From the NCBI GenBank assembly GCA_032209605.1, contig JASFXZ010000039.1, positions 2,666,001 to 2,730,000 on the forward strand: a stretch of DNA of 64,000 nt. The letters are read 5' to 3'. Numbering within the stretch: position 1 is the stretch's first letter; every line of letters starts with the position of its first letter. This DNA is from Mactromeris polynyma. Lineage: Eukaryota > Mollusca > Bivalvia > Venerida > Mactridae. Below are positions 11,701 to 24,700 of this stretch, one piece after another. Made by a program: the position numbers and the translations under genes. A model generated the notes under the pieces. It was given only the letters and a program-made list of their open reading frames with translations, did not search any database and had not been told where the DNA came from.

Positions 11701-14700
11701 AACACAGTGACATTTTGTTATATCAGGGTACTTACAGCACATATTTTCTTTCCCATGTTCTTTGCACCATGCCACATATCCCAGCTGTGTTTAACACCAG
11801 GAAACTGGTTTTCTGTAAAAAAAGGGTATTTTTAACATGGTTCATACAGAACTTCCATTTTCAAGTACTTTTTCCCCATTTTCAAGAACTAAAAATGTAT
11901 TTTTTTCGGTATAGATAAGAAGGGGTAAAGTGCATTTTTACCCCCCTCCCCTAGACAACCATCACTGCAGTAGGGATAGAATTACACAGTGTGAGAACTG
12001 CTATAAGAGGGCATATAACCTCTAAATACTATCAACTACTCGGCGATAGGCCCTGTCGATAATAGCTAATTGTTTTCATCATTGTTCGTTATTTTTCGTC
12101 CTTTTTCTATTCAAATCAGTAGGCTTCAAATTCAAGGACTTTTAAAGACATGCGCGGAACTTATTAATATTTTTGGTGCAGAATTTGAGAAAACAATCTG
12201 AAAATGTAAAGTTCTTATGAGCCACCACAAAGTTAATTCATGTGGATGGAAAGGATCGAAATTTTCCAGACATAAAATAAGAACAGAAAACGACAACCAT
12301 TATTTACACATATAACACTACCTACTGCATACAGCATTACATTTAGGAAAAAATGAAATAAAATCAATAAATACTTTTGATAAAGACTTGCACATTAATC
12401 AAATAAACCAATTGTGTCCACAGGACACTGATGCCACTGCTATGGACTTTTAAGTTGAACATTTGTAGATTGTAATAAATATCAAACCATTCCTAGAATG
12501 TCAGTGGCTTAAAATTTAACGTTTGAAGGATGAGTTAATAATTCAACTAAATTGTGAAGGTATTTGTAATAAAACTTACTCATTATCGAGGCAATCTGCG
12601 TGTGTGCGTCAGTAACCACTTCTACTACATTTACTCCAGCTCCAAGTATGTCAGCCATGGCTCTTTCAAAACCTTTTGCCTCCATGCGGCCAGACTTCAA
12701 CTGGACCTCTCTCTTGTCTACAACTTCCATGGCTAGAATTTTTTTACCATCCTGGTTCATCATGGTATATGTACAGAAGTTGGCAGTGTGTCCAGGACTG
12801 TCCATTCTTTCATCTCCTACAACAGTACAAAATAAACAATCAAACATGGTACTTGTATTTATAAGAAGGGAGTAGTGCAGATGAAAATACACTTTGTTAT
12901 AACTAACACCACTATTTACTATAGGCTATGCATACCATCGACTATTTCTATGATAAAAGTCACTTCAGCATTGTAAGCAAACCACAGAACCGCACTAATT
13001 GAACAATGGTACATTCTGAATCAATACAATAAATTATTATTATAATAAGACACAAATTTACATGTGTTTTAAGATATGATTTGTAAAAGCCGCGGCCGTT
13101 GTCCAGTGGTTAGTCATGAGGAGAAGTTGCCGGCTCTTTGTGGAAGGGTAAGTTAGTACTGGTAAGAATTCAGTCCAGGAAAAACTGGTTAGGTGAACCG
13201 GCCGCCGTATATAACTGAAATATCGTTGAGAAACGGCGTTAAACCCGATGAAACAAACATGTAAAAGAACAAATGGAAGTGTTGATATACCTGCTATGAC
13301 AATTCTTGTGCTCCTGTGTTCTTCCTGTGCTGAGGCTTTCATGTTCTGCCAGTATGTATTTACAACAGGGTCAACAAAATTGCTCTGTATCTGGTTGAAA
13401 GCAGTTCGAGATGGTAAGCCAACCCGAAGAAACTTGAACAGCAGTGCAACTTTGGCATAATTGTTGCCTGACAAGATGATTGATGCAGCCATCTTAAAAT
13501 TTCCTAGCATTACCCCATTCGGCAGGACAGGTTGGCTGGACCTGGTGTAGTTTGAATGTGCATTTTTGCACTCCTGCCATTATCAAGAAAATATTTGTAA
13601 GATAAACTATATAAAACTGAAAATTAGATATCACAAAATCTGCCACATAAATTTCATATACCTATTAGGTAACCTAATTATTCTTACATGAACTGAGAAA
13701 ATCAGTACTCAGAACATGACATTGAATGACTTGCTGGCTGGATTATCTTGCATTTCATTTTTTCTATTAATGAAATTATAAATACAGAGATATCCTGAAA
13801 ACTACATTGAGTTATAATGTCTGTACAAAGCATGTCTCTGAGTGGACGTTGTGAATGGAGCCACGTTTATAGAATTAATATATTTCATTCATACATATAT
13901 CAAAGTAGATTGAGCTCACAGTAAAACAATAAATGCAACCTTTCATCAAAAACACACATAAGTAATGAAATTTCAGTAAAGGTCAGCATATAAATTATCA
14001 AATATAACCTGGGTATATTAAATACTTATTCCAATTGAATGGTTTGTTCAAAACTAATGGAGATTATTTCACGATAACATAGATGAACATTTTTCATCCA
14101 TTAATTGAACCAAAGATGAGAACATCATAATCTGTCTATGTTACAGAGATTTACTCTCTCAATAATTTTCGTTTTAATTATATCATTCTATATGGGAATA
14201 AATAACATACCCATCTGAGCTTCCAACCACACCCTTCTGTGCGCCTCTTCACCTCAGTTTTTTCTTTGCACTTGGAACAAATGGAACACGGAACAAGGTC
14301 CGTCAATCGCTGAAGACATGAAGCTGACACCATCACCATTGGTTCCTCCTCATCTGATGGTGTCACATGACATAAACGGATGGTTCCCTTAGATGGAACG
14401 TCACTGTCTTCTTTAAAGGTGGTTTCCTTAGATAGAATATCACTGTCTTCTTCGTCAAAACCAATGTCATGCACATCAGCGTCCAAATCCATGCCCACAA
14501 CTAGACCTTCAGGTGGTGCTCTAATGATAATATTGACAACATATATTATGTTACCCTTTCAACAGCAATATAATTTACAAAGCAGCTATAATAATTGATA
14601 ATTTGAAATAAATCTGTTTTGTGCTATATACCGGTATATGCTATACAAGAATCAAAATTATGATATTTTTGAAAAATGAAATAGTCATTATAACTCAAAA

Positions 14701-17700
14701 AATGGAAGCACATAAAACAGTAGAAAATAACAAATGTGTCCATAGGACATATATGCCCCCACTTAAGCATTAAACAAATGATATTATTCTCCTAATAGTT
14801 CGTAAATGTGTATCAAAATTACCAAGTGAACAACAGATTAAGGGCCATAACTTTGCACTTACTGGGCGGAGCCAAACATGAAATACAACTACACATGCTG
14901 GTGAATATTCCTGTAAAGTTTTGTGAGTCTAGCTGATATACTGTTGGTTATATGCACGTCACAAGATTGCATGCTCTGTATGCAATATGTTCAATAAGTC
15001 AAGAGCCATAACTTTGTACTTACTAGGCGAAAACAGGCATGAAACTCCATGAGTGCAACTACACATGCTGAAGAACACTCATTGTAAAGTTTTCAGACAG
15101 ACAGACAAGGGCAAATCTATATGCCCCCCTTTTAGAGCTGGGACATAAAAACATGATCGGGGCTCAGCACGATGGACCTGACACAGTCAATGAAATATAT
15201 TGAAAGGGAATGCAAATAAAATTTCTTTAAAAACAATACAACATGACCTTAACCTCTGACCTATTGACCTCTTAATTTATAAGGGGTATCTTATTGTCAT
15301 AACCAGGAGACCTATCAAGATTGAGGACCATACGCCCAAGTGTCACAGATTTCCTGACAGGAAACCATATTTCAAGTCAATGCCACCATAACCTTTACCT
15401 CTGACTAACTGACCTAAAAATCAATAAGGTTCATTTACTTGTCACAACCAGCAGGTATGTTATAAAGAACAGTTTCAGGACCATATGCTCAAGAGAGTAT
15501 ATTTATATAATGCTATACAGTGCATATCTATTACACCCATTTTTGACGTTTGACCTCTAAGTGTGACATAGACCTTTGCACGATGGACACAGACTATTAT
15601 TGTGTAAAGCAGAGGTCAATAATAATTACTTATGAGAACTGAACATACCAGCTGTCAAACTGGTTTAACCAGTCAATCAGGAGTTCTACTGGATCAATAT
15701 TCTATATCCTGACAAATAGCCAGGTTTTGAGGGTCGGAGACACCCATCAGGATCAAGGGCAGCGTTCCTGTAGGGGGGGGGGTAGAGTAATGGTCAAGAG
15801 AAGATGTTTTAAACCCAAGCGGGCTAAACAAAAACGAATCACTCGACAGAAGCGGTGATTACTATAAGGCACTAAACTGCCGGGCCTTAATTAATAAAAA
15901 AGACTTTAATGTGGACTGACTTACACATTCATGGAAATGTCCCAGTCCGATGGAATGTATTCTGGATCCTTTTCATCAACCACTTCACCAGCATCTAGCT
16001 CTCCATCATCAAATCTACAAATTACAGATAATTGTGATATTGTAAACACAAATACTATGACATTAATTTCATGAAATTATTTCTGTTATATATATATATA
16101 TATATAGATAAATACACATGATATTTTAGCTATAGCTTGTGCTGGTTAATATCAATATAGAATGCTGGATGTCCATTTTTCTCCAAAATATGAATATTGC
16201 TTAATCTGGTAGTTTGATGCAACTCTGGAGCGGCAATGATTGTTGCAACAACACAGTCCTTCTTTACACAGGGGTTCTAACAGCTGAATGTTCTCAATCC
16301 TGAAGATTTGCCGGGGTTGGGGGCTGCAAGCTGCTCTGATCGAAGCTTCAATGCCTCAACATTATCAGATTCCGACGTCTGATGATCTAGACTATTGAAA
16401 CGCATTCGTACACAAAACGTTTCGTACCAGTCACGATTCGGAACCTACCCCCCAAAATATTCATCAGATTTACATTGATCTAAAAGTGACCCTGAAGCCA
16501 CTTACTATGCCACTTACTATGTAACTTACATGATACATCCTCAAATGTATTCAAAGAAAGGAAATATTAACAGAAATACACTGTGACATTTATTGTTACA
16601 ACAAAATATCTGTACGTACGAAATTTGAAAGGAAGTTTCCAATTCGATTGGGCATCTGCTTCCGGTTGGATTAGCTGCCATACTTGTAAATTTGGTCATC
16701 CTATTACATTAAAAAATAATACTGTGTTAAACTAACAAAACTAGCAATGATATGTACATTTGATAACCATTCCTGGCATACAATATATAAAAATGTAAAT
16801 AACATATTGTTTATCAACTCAAATCCACTTACAGTTTTATGAAGAAAATACAAACTTATAACAAGTGAGTGGTTACCAAGCAATACTGGTCATTCTTGTG
16901 TTTAAGCATGTTCTGTGAAGAAATAAACTGGCTGTTACATATAACTAATATGCAACACTTCCCTGAACCATCAATTCCGCCATTGTCAATGATACAAAGC
17001 AGTTACAATGAAAAACTGCTAACCTTGGTGCATCAACTATGTTGGGTTTGTGGACTTCTTTAGGGGTCGATGTTGATCGTACAGCAAAAGTTCTGTAAAA
17101 TATTGAAACATGATACATTGTATTTGTTCATATATCTGCCAATTGTAGCAGTAATCATCTCTAATGGAGCTATGTTATAACAATAATCATTATCTGTATC
17201 TTACATAACATATTCAGACAAAGAACATACATACCTACATAAATTAAAATTACAAGAGCATGCATACATATCAAGAATTATACTTTTTACAAATTATAGT
17301 CTCACAACAATCACATAATGTCAACATTCATCAGCAGTCGCACATTACTAACAATGTACCATGGTGTTTATGGAACAACTGGATTCTTTAAGTTCTACTG
17401 ACAATATACAATGCATAAAACAAAAATAACAAAAGTAATGAAATAATAATGCATACACATGTTTGTAAGTAATTTTGCCTCATATTGATTTTGCTGATTA
17501 GGATAATTTCAGTGGTATTTGTTTTACAGTGCTTTATATAAATACTAACCCAATATCTGATTATGATGACAGTGCTTCAATACCAGACATTTGCACCTCC
17601 CTACAATATATAAATACTCAGATTTTAGTGTCTATTATACAACAAATATGTATATTATTTCATATGAAATTTATGGATCAATATACCATAATTGATTTTA

Positions 17701-19120
17701 ACTGAAATTTGATCTCCTGGGCAACACTACTTTCATTGCTACTGATTCTTTAGAAGTAAACTTATTCAATATTTCAAAATGAAAATATCATTAGTGAGCT
17801 TTACAAGATATGTACTAAAAGATAACTAGATAAACTGTTATTATATATTTGTTTTCCAAGTTTTTGAAGTGAAATGACTATGGGTGAAACCACCAGGGTA
17901 TGAAAAGAAAATTTATATGATACAATAACTACCACAAAAGTCAACAGGAAGGTCTATTTTTCTCTCAAAATGGTTCACTACAAAACAATGAACATACAGA
18001 TGTATTTCAATGATATTGGCATGGATATTGCTAACTGTTATATACTTATAATATGGGAAGAAAGATGCCAGTGTGCATACAAACTGAAGGCCAAGTACAC
18101 AGATCTTCAAGCATTGTGTAAAGAGTGTGGGCGGCTGACTTGGCTGTTTCCAGTAGAGGTGGACTGCAGAGGGTTCACAGCCCAATCTGTATGGGCCACA
18201 TTGAGCTCCCTATATGCATAGTTGGGAAGCAATGCAGAGCTTCAGTGAAAGAGCTCGGGCAGACTGCAGAGACAGCATCCAGCTGGTTATGGATGAAAAG
18301 AGATCAGAAGAGCTGAAAGCTATTCACTGAGAGGTAGTGATCACACTACTGATTCGCTGTCCTGAGCTAAAAGGATCACAACACTCTGTGATGGACGGCG
18401 CTCAGCAGATCACCTCATGTGGATGTGCAGCTTATACATAAGTTATAGCTGTTTCACAAGCTATAAGTATTCTAAATACGATAGCACAATAAGTTAACAT
18501 TAGCAATACAGTACAGAAAAAAACCCTCACCTTTTCGACCCGCTAACACTTGACGATTCAGATGATGGGGCTGTGAATGTTTTTTCCTCTTTCGTTGATG
18601 CGATTCTTTATAACTACAACATGTTAATAACATTGCGCATTTTCATATGTCATATTCAGTCGACTCGTTTCATAAAAACAATAACAAATCAGCACGAATG
18701 TAAGATCCTCTATTTATGCTTTTGAATGACGGCGCATCTTCCATCTTTGTTTTGCGTGAATTTTCGTCGTTCAGGCATGAATATACTGTTCATAACTATC
18801 ATTTTTTTTAAATTATGTATCGATGGAAAAATATCGAGGATACATCGATACCGTTTCATTTGTTGACAGCTCTAAACTGAGAAAAATGAATAAACCAGTA
18901 CTGCGAAAATTGAAAAGAATAATATTGAGACTATCCCTCACCATGAAATCAGCATCTCGGTGACTTCTTCGTCCCTTTCCAAGCCGTTTTCGGCCTTTAT
19001 ATTGACCCATGCGTCAATAAAAGGCCCAATCCTGACGCTTTCGGCACGTCGCCGTTTAGCCTGTGTAGCTTTCTGCTTCTTTTTACTCAAATCAGTTACC
19101 GTTTTCGGCGGACCAGGCAT
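8711..19120 (-). CDS. Kolobok-like DDE transposase gene, 14 exons (possibly domesticated)
   Basis: Minus-strand exons in order: 19120-18942, 18605-18531, 17092-17024, 16700-16620, 16014-15925, 14520-14211, 13573-13291, 12816-12580, 11812-11736, 11369-11262, 10391-10192, 9900-9832, 9394-9299, 8834-8711 (stop TAA). They sum to 1998 nt, 665 residues; every intron is GT-AG and phases match throughout. The start ATG (MPGPPKTVTDLSKKK) has an in-frame stop upstream. Residues 1-60 form a basic head; about 135-160 are acidic (EKDPEYIPSDWD); about 240-290 are a Cys-rich zinc-ribbon-like stretch (CSICSKC ... GCGW ... CKNAH). A core follows with GDERMDSPGH (about 363-372), VTDAHTQ (Asp about 432), HSWDMWHGAKN (about 450-460) and SELESFNNH (Glu about 574 or 576). 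These match, from memory, transposase-like proteins of fish and molluscs related to Kolobok; D-D-E assignment is inferred. Odd: the exon 1/2 join reads TG|A, a stop, so a small exon may be missing. Fourteen exons suggest a host-maintained gene. Confidence 0.72.
10726..11170. repeat. Degenerate molluscan-type repeat units in intron
   Basis: Phrases such as 'GGTTTTTGACCCAATATGA' and 'ATAGTTTTTGACCCAGTGC', and 'AAGGACTTCCTATGATATG...' and 'CAAGGATTGTCCATGCTTTG', recur about 285 bp apart. This indicates at least two diverged units of a dispersed repeat lying between exons 10 and 11 of the Kolobok-like gene. Confidence 0.45.
13089..13257 (+). repeat. tRNA-headed SINE, internally deleted copy
   Basis: It begins with the same head as the copy at 43027 (GCCGCGGCCGTTGTCCAGTG) but jumps after 'GGTTAGT' straight to 'CATGAGGAGAAGTTGCC'. 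That skips about 100 bp of the full copy, including box B. The 3' half (AAGTTAGTACTGGTAAGAAT ... AACGGCGTTAAACCCGATG) is nearly identical to the full copy. It lies in the intron between exons 7 and 8 of the Kolobok-like gene, antisense to it. Confidence 0.75.
14521..15924. repeat. Intron 5 filled with interspersed repeats
   Basis: Two diverged copies of an 'AGGGCCATAACTTTGCACTT...GAAATACAACTACACATGCTG' unit lie at about 14840-14930 and 15000-15090. Two units built on 'CCTCTGACCTATTGACCTC' and 'CCTCTGACTAACTGACCT' follow at 15240-15480. Both are commonplace bivalve-type dispersed repeats. No exon is seen here. Confidence 0.5.
16089..16106. repeat. (TA)n microsatellite
   Basis: About nine TA dinucleotides in a row in the intron between exons 4 and 5 of the Kolobok-like gene. 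Confidence 0.8.
18050..18320 (+). pseudogene. LINE retrotransposon C-terminal relic, antisense in an intron
   Basis: Plus-strand translation gives KYTDLQALCKECGRLTWLFP then VEVDCRGFTAQSVW, a stop near 18219, and in another frame GKQCRASVKELGQTAETASS followed by WLWMKR. The pattern KY..L...C...GW....VEV.CRGF..QS.....G......A......A...S.WLW..R is the end of reverse-transcriptase polyproteins of molluscan and cnidarian LINEs. Two frames are needed and a stop intervenes, so it is dead. It lies in intron 2 of the minus-strand Kolobok-like gene and has no coding role there. Confidence 0.6.
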
Positions 19121-19190
19121 TTTTTTGTTTTGAAAGTCGTGATCTTCACATTGTGATCACACGAGACGTTCCCACAATGCATTTCAAAAT

Positions 19191-19202
19191 TTTGGCGCGA
19201 AA
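19191..19202. promoter_or_regulatory. E2F-like palindromic site upstream of the Kolobok-like gene
   Basis: TTTGGCGCGAAA fits the E2F consensus TTTSSCGC read from both strands. It lies about 71-82 bp upstream of the ATG at 19120. If it is used, expression would be tied to the cell cycle; that is inference. A TATAAATA follows at 19203, but in the orientation of a plus-strand promoter. Confidence 0.4.
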
Positions 19203-19594
19203 TATAAATAGCTCTAAATAGGCGCGTAGGCCAAGATAGGATATACCTGTTTAAGCTTAATTTTTTTATGGTTGTAGAGGGTTCTTAAAAAAATAAATAA
19301 TGCAGAATGAAAGAACAGGTCTGTACAAAGGCATTAACATACAAAATTCCGAAATTTACGACGATCGATTTTTTTGATAAAGTGACACTCACTACCTTTA
19401 AAGCATCATGTCTTGACACTCCGTACTAAGTCTTTGGACATACATCTCTGCTGTCATAGTTGCCCATTATATCCAGTGATCACGCATCATGAACCTGACC
19501 ATCAGTGGATGTTGCTTAAAGTTGCTGTCTGTATATCTGTATATATTTGTACAAATTGGCAACTTAGGTGATTGTATAAGTATGGCAGACTTAC

Positions 19595-21500
19595 CAACAT
19601 ATTGCTTCTAAGATTGGCATGCGGACAAGGAAACTGACAATTATAGTCTGACCCATTCAAATTTTATCAGGGACAATGCAAAAAGCTGCAGGACTTGTTG
19701 GAAATTAGTCTGACATGTCAGAACATCCAGCGACTATTACGACAACATTCTTGGCTACCTTTAAAGCATGCTCATCTTGGGACTAACAAATCAAATATGC
19801 CATAATCAAGACATTGCAATCAAAAATAAAACCCATGAGGTATAGACATACAGAAAAAACATTACAGTGTATTTTTCAGCTAATTTAGTGTTACTGATTC
19901 AATATTCAGTATATTGCAGAAAAAATCTGACAAAAGATAGAGGAGATATATACCACTTAAATCCATACAGAAATACATGTAACATTGTCTTTAAAGACAT
20001 CTGTTTTATCCAGTAAAGAATTTTATGAAGCATTAATGTACCAGATACACAAATGTGTGTTAGATAAAACAGATGTTCACCATTTTAAGTCGAACATAAT
20101 TTATGATCTGGGCTGACTATGGACTTACCAGTGTAAATAGTTGATAGAATAACTTCAATGATCCTCATCATGTCAAAAGAACCTGGAGAAACACATTCCG
20201 ACATAACATCATGATACCTGAATTATAAACAGTACAACAGTTAAATAGTAAGAGAAGTTAAATAACACAATATTTTATCCATTAGGCCAAATAAAAAAAT
20301 GCTGTGTTTCCTGTAACACGGTTTTTTTTTTGAGTAGGGATAATTGTGCTGGGACATATCCCTATGTGTGCATTTTCTATTTTACATGGATAGTAATAGT
20401 AGTAATTAGATAAGTGTGCATTAAGACCTATGTTCTGCAGAAGTGACTAGATCAGCTTAGACGAGAAGAGAATCATCGCTGTTTTGGTGCAATTCGGACA
20501 TTTTTGGGTGGCACTTTTGATTATGGTTCAAAACAAAATTGGGTTGGGGGGTAAAATTTAGGGTCGGTCAGGTTACAGGAAACACAACATTATTTTTTTT
20601 GGCCTTATGAAAAAGAAAAGAACTACCTCAATCAAAATTTTACTCCTATTTTTATATTTATATTCTGTGGTCTAGGGTTGAGAGGATTAATCAATCCATT
20701 GATGCATCATGATGCAAGCTCTCTGGATACACATACTGATACATTTGTAAACACATCTGCCACGCATTGAATGCAGTGCATTGAAACCATTGCAATTCTT
20801 AATACTTTAGTCATGTTGAGTCATTTGTGTTTTGTTCTTAACAGGAAACAAGTATTGTGAAGTAAATATTCGTAAATAATGCTATTAGTTAATATATCCT
20901 TACCCTTTATGCTAACAAGGTGGAATTTAGAGCATTTTAGTAAGTATTCTTTATGATATATCGTGATACAAATCCTATCACAAAAGGTATATTGTGATAC
21001 ATGTATCGTATCGTGTTAGGTCCGTATTGTCTCACCCCTACTGTGGTCAGATGAAATTGACTGCGCATGGCAAATACCAAGTGTAAACCTCAATATTTCA
21101 ATTGCTGCATATGCCCTATAACTACATGTATTAATAATATGCAACTGTATGATTTTCACAAAATTCATGAACTTAAAACATCATTTAAATTCTAGTGAAT
21201 AGTAAGTTTCCGGTGGCCTTAAATACCAGCAATATCCAATAATAAGTGCTTGTATATATGTGATATCTCAAATTAAAAACTTCAGAGAAGAGGAAAAATA
21301 ATGTAAACTATATGTGACGTTTGTCGCTTACCTGTGTAATCATACTTTATATGACGTTTATCTTATCTGTCCGCGGCCTTCATGCAAAGATGTTTCCTAT
21401 GCGTCGGATACATGTACGGCTTCATTCCTAATACCAGGCTACATGTGCATGGACAGTCATGGCCATGATTCTTGTTCGCAATTCAGATGAAATACGCTGT
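19595..21500 (-). CDS. Candidate small gene of unknown function (weak model)
   Basis: Two minus-strand segments look like exons. 20217-20129 (attcag acceptor, gtaagt donor) contains MSECVSPGSFDMMRIIEVIL and five more residues, STIYT. 19647-19595 (gtcag acceptor, gtaagt donor) joins it in phase and gives DYNCQFPCPHANLRSNML, with two Cys and a His. A donor-like ACACAG|GTAAGC at 21331 ends a possible 5' UTR exon under a CpG-rich stretch (21340-21720) that could be a promoter. The next exon to the left is not identified; a possible open end near 19430-19300 is unconvincing. No family is recognised. The segments could also belong to upstream exons of the Kolobok-like gene. Confidence 0.3.
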
Positions 21501-21720
21501 ACAACAAATCTGAGAGATGTCACTTTGCAACAGAGTTTTTCAACCCTTTTTATATCTCACCTTTATCATTTATCCTATAATTATCCCAGAACCGCGGTTC
21601 ATCCGATAATGTTGAGAGGGACAGACGAATATTAATCCGGAAGGCTCCATTTGCAATAATTGTCTGGAGTCGAGGTAAAAGTTAGTGCCGTACGGTCAGT
21701 ACCGTTATTTTACAACAATG
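21340..21720. promoter_or_regulatory. CpG-rich patch, possible promoter
   Basis: In an otherwise AT-rich region this stretch carries many CpG dinucleotides (GTCCGCGGCCTTC, GCGTCGG, GTACGGC, ACCGCGG, GTGCCGTACGG). It lies immediately upstream, on the minus strand, of a donor-like site at 21331. That is consistent with a transcription start for the candidate minus-strand gene. Confidence 0.3.
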
Positions 21721-24700
21721 TGTTCGATATACCTGTCTAGTTTATTATAATATTTTTGATATGTTGCAATAGATTCCATTATAAAGTTAAACATCTCCCA
21801 TTTTGCTGACATTGCTTCAAAATGCAATACATTTACATATTTTATCATAAAATAACATAGATCTATTATTAAATAAAATATGTGTGCTTAATAATATGAT
21901 TGTTGCCTTTTGAATCAATCAGTGTATACACATACATATATGTTTATATAAGCCATGACTTAACAGATAAGTCATTCTGCCTTGATCTACATTTCCCTTC
22001 AATGAGTTATGACATTGATTGACCATTGTGATGGAATGGTAAAATAATTGTACCCGAATAAAATTATATTTTTCAGTTAAATACCTAGATATACACTGCC
22101 ATCCAAAAGTTTCTTCACACATGAATATTTTGAATTTCATTACATTTTAAGGCAGAATTTCAAATAAGTCATGTATGACCACCAAGTAAAATTATTCATC
22201 TTCTGTGATGGAAAGTTAAGAATTAACAATTTGCACATCTTGGCAGCAGCATCTATCGGCCATCATCAAAAACCAACATTGATTGTTGTTCAGTCACTTT
22301 TACACCACTGAATAAAAAATATGGCGTGTAATGTTTGTAAATAGATCTGGATCAACTTTAGCACTGTTAAATGTGTTTGCAAAACTTTTGATGCACAGTG
22401 AAAAAAAGTACACAGAGAAAGTGAGTAATGTTGAGGCATGCTGATGTATAAAGTTTTCCCTGTAACTTTTCCAAGAAATGAAGACATGAAGTTCTTGTGC
22501 GTGTCCTTCCATTAGCAGTCCAGGATACTAACAAATATTTTCAGTTTTCTGTCCGTTTGATGATTCTAGGAGTTTATTTTACCATCCATCTAGTGCAGTC
22601 CTTCCTCAGATACCTAGGTCTCTAATTACGTTACACTTCATACATGTTTAGAATAAATCAACCAGAACTCTCATTGGTCTACAGACAATGTTGAGGATCA
22701 ATCTCAGAAATCAATCATAGTTTTCAGAAGGCTGATGTATTAGTATTAGATTTTCCAAAATGATGTGTCAAGTGTAATGTAATTAATCAGTGTGGGCATC
22801 CGATGATAACGATAGTGTTGTGTTCAACAGGAACTGACTGGTCATCACAATACGTACTGGTCATAGAGCCCATGTTGTATGTTCATGTTTAAATGGTAAG
22901 AGTGCTGGTGCGCTGGTAATCCGTGGTAACTTTTGTATACACATTTTTATAAACATGAACCATAATATAGTATTGTATAGATTTATTGACCTCATGGAAA
23001 ATGCAATCGATAAATTAGTCTTTATTGGAAGTGGCCGGACTACTAATTTATCTTGTGCATTAACCATGAAGATATGCAAATTTTGACAGGTCAATAAATC
23101 TATACTATACCACATTTTACCAAAAATACACTTTTGTTTAAACACAACAAGGATGAATATTCTTTTGAACATTTTATTTACATATTTGTTCTTTAGTAAC
23201 ATCATGTGGTTTATACTGTATTTAGAAACAATTGTCTAAATTTAGCATAAAGGGCACATAAACAGTAATCAATGGTAATCTTTCAAACACATACACGGAT
23301 AACATACTTTCCATGACCATTGTTGTCTTTTATTATGGTCATTATAGTAAGAGATTATTTTTTACCATCAGTATAATACAGTCAAAACATGACTCTACAA
23401 CAACATCTAAATTAACATTACAGTTGTAACAACTGCATTTAAAGGCCACTGCCTCTTTCATCTTTTATTGTTATGTAAATATTCAAAATTCTGTATTTAG
23501 CAGCATATAGTAATTTTAAATGAGAAAATAAGCTTATAGCCTAGGATTCTAAACAATGGTAAAAATCTTCATTATCACCGCCTATCAGAATAGAAAGAAC
23601 AAATGCCATAAATGACCCACCTACCTAGCATAGAAATCTAGCTAGAGAAGATGACCAGTCACAATACAGCACATTGTCTCACATCCTGACAGGCAGCTCA
23701 AAATTAATTAATCTCATTGTTCATGATACATACTTTATTCTAATCTAATTTCAACTTCCATCTGATAATCAAGAGTCAAAGTAAATACCATCTGTATGAC
23801 TACAGAGTTGTTTGTTATTGTCATCTATAATGTGGAATTCACAATGAAACCTTATACAATCCACCTAATGCATGGTAAATAATCACGAGCATGACTAATC
23901 ACAGATATACCTTACATATCTTGGTGATCTAATTGTACTTCTACTTTCATTTTAACATTCACACTACTGAAAAGTTCCTTTTATTTACTACATCTTAACT
24001 ATCATGCAACAACAAGACAACTAAGAATCATCCTTAAACAATCCAAAAACAGCTGACACATTAACACCTGAATGTCTTTTAATTTCTCTCAATTGGTATA
24101 AAGGTACTAAGTTTGATAGTACCATATGTATTAATTTTGTTTGTAAAAGTAGAGATCTCAAATCAATATTACCAATTTTACAATACAATACAATACAATA
24201 GTGTTTTATTTGCAATACAAGGCCTCTGGCCCAAAATACAAACAATTCTGCATGATATTTCATGTATAGTAGTTATGTAGGATATAATTTAAACAATGAT
24301 AGCGAGAAAAAATACATATTAACAAATGTGCATTTTATCCCATCAACATAAATATAGACAATCAATATTGATGGATCATTTCTACTTGGATAAATGTGAT
24401 ATGTGACAATAAGAAAAGTTTATGAAAATATAACATTTTTAGAACATACTAAAATAGCTGTATATATATACTATTACAACAGCATACATATCGCTATCCT
24501 ACCACATGTATATAGTGAATCAACATGTATATTGTACACAAAATAAACATATTAATTACACAAGTATATAACAGCATAATTATGGTGAATATTCCGGTAG
24601 ATAAAGCAGAACATGTTTATATATGTATAAAATAACATTTATCTTAAATTTAATCAACTTTTCTCAATTTGTGTACGATTGTTTATAGTATGTTTGACCT

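Noticed and set aside
17970..18316. Plus-strand ORFs as a host gene
   Set aside because: Sequence matches the end of a LINE polyprotein, broken by a stop and frame change.
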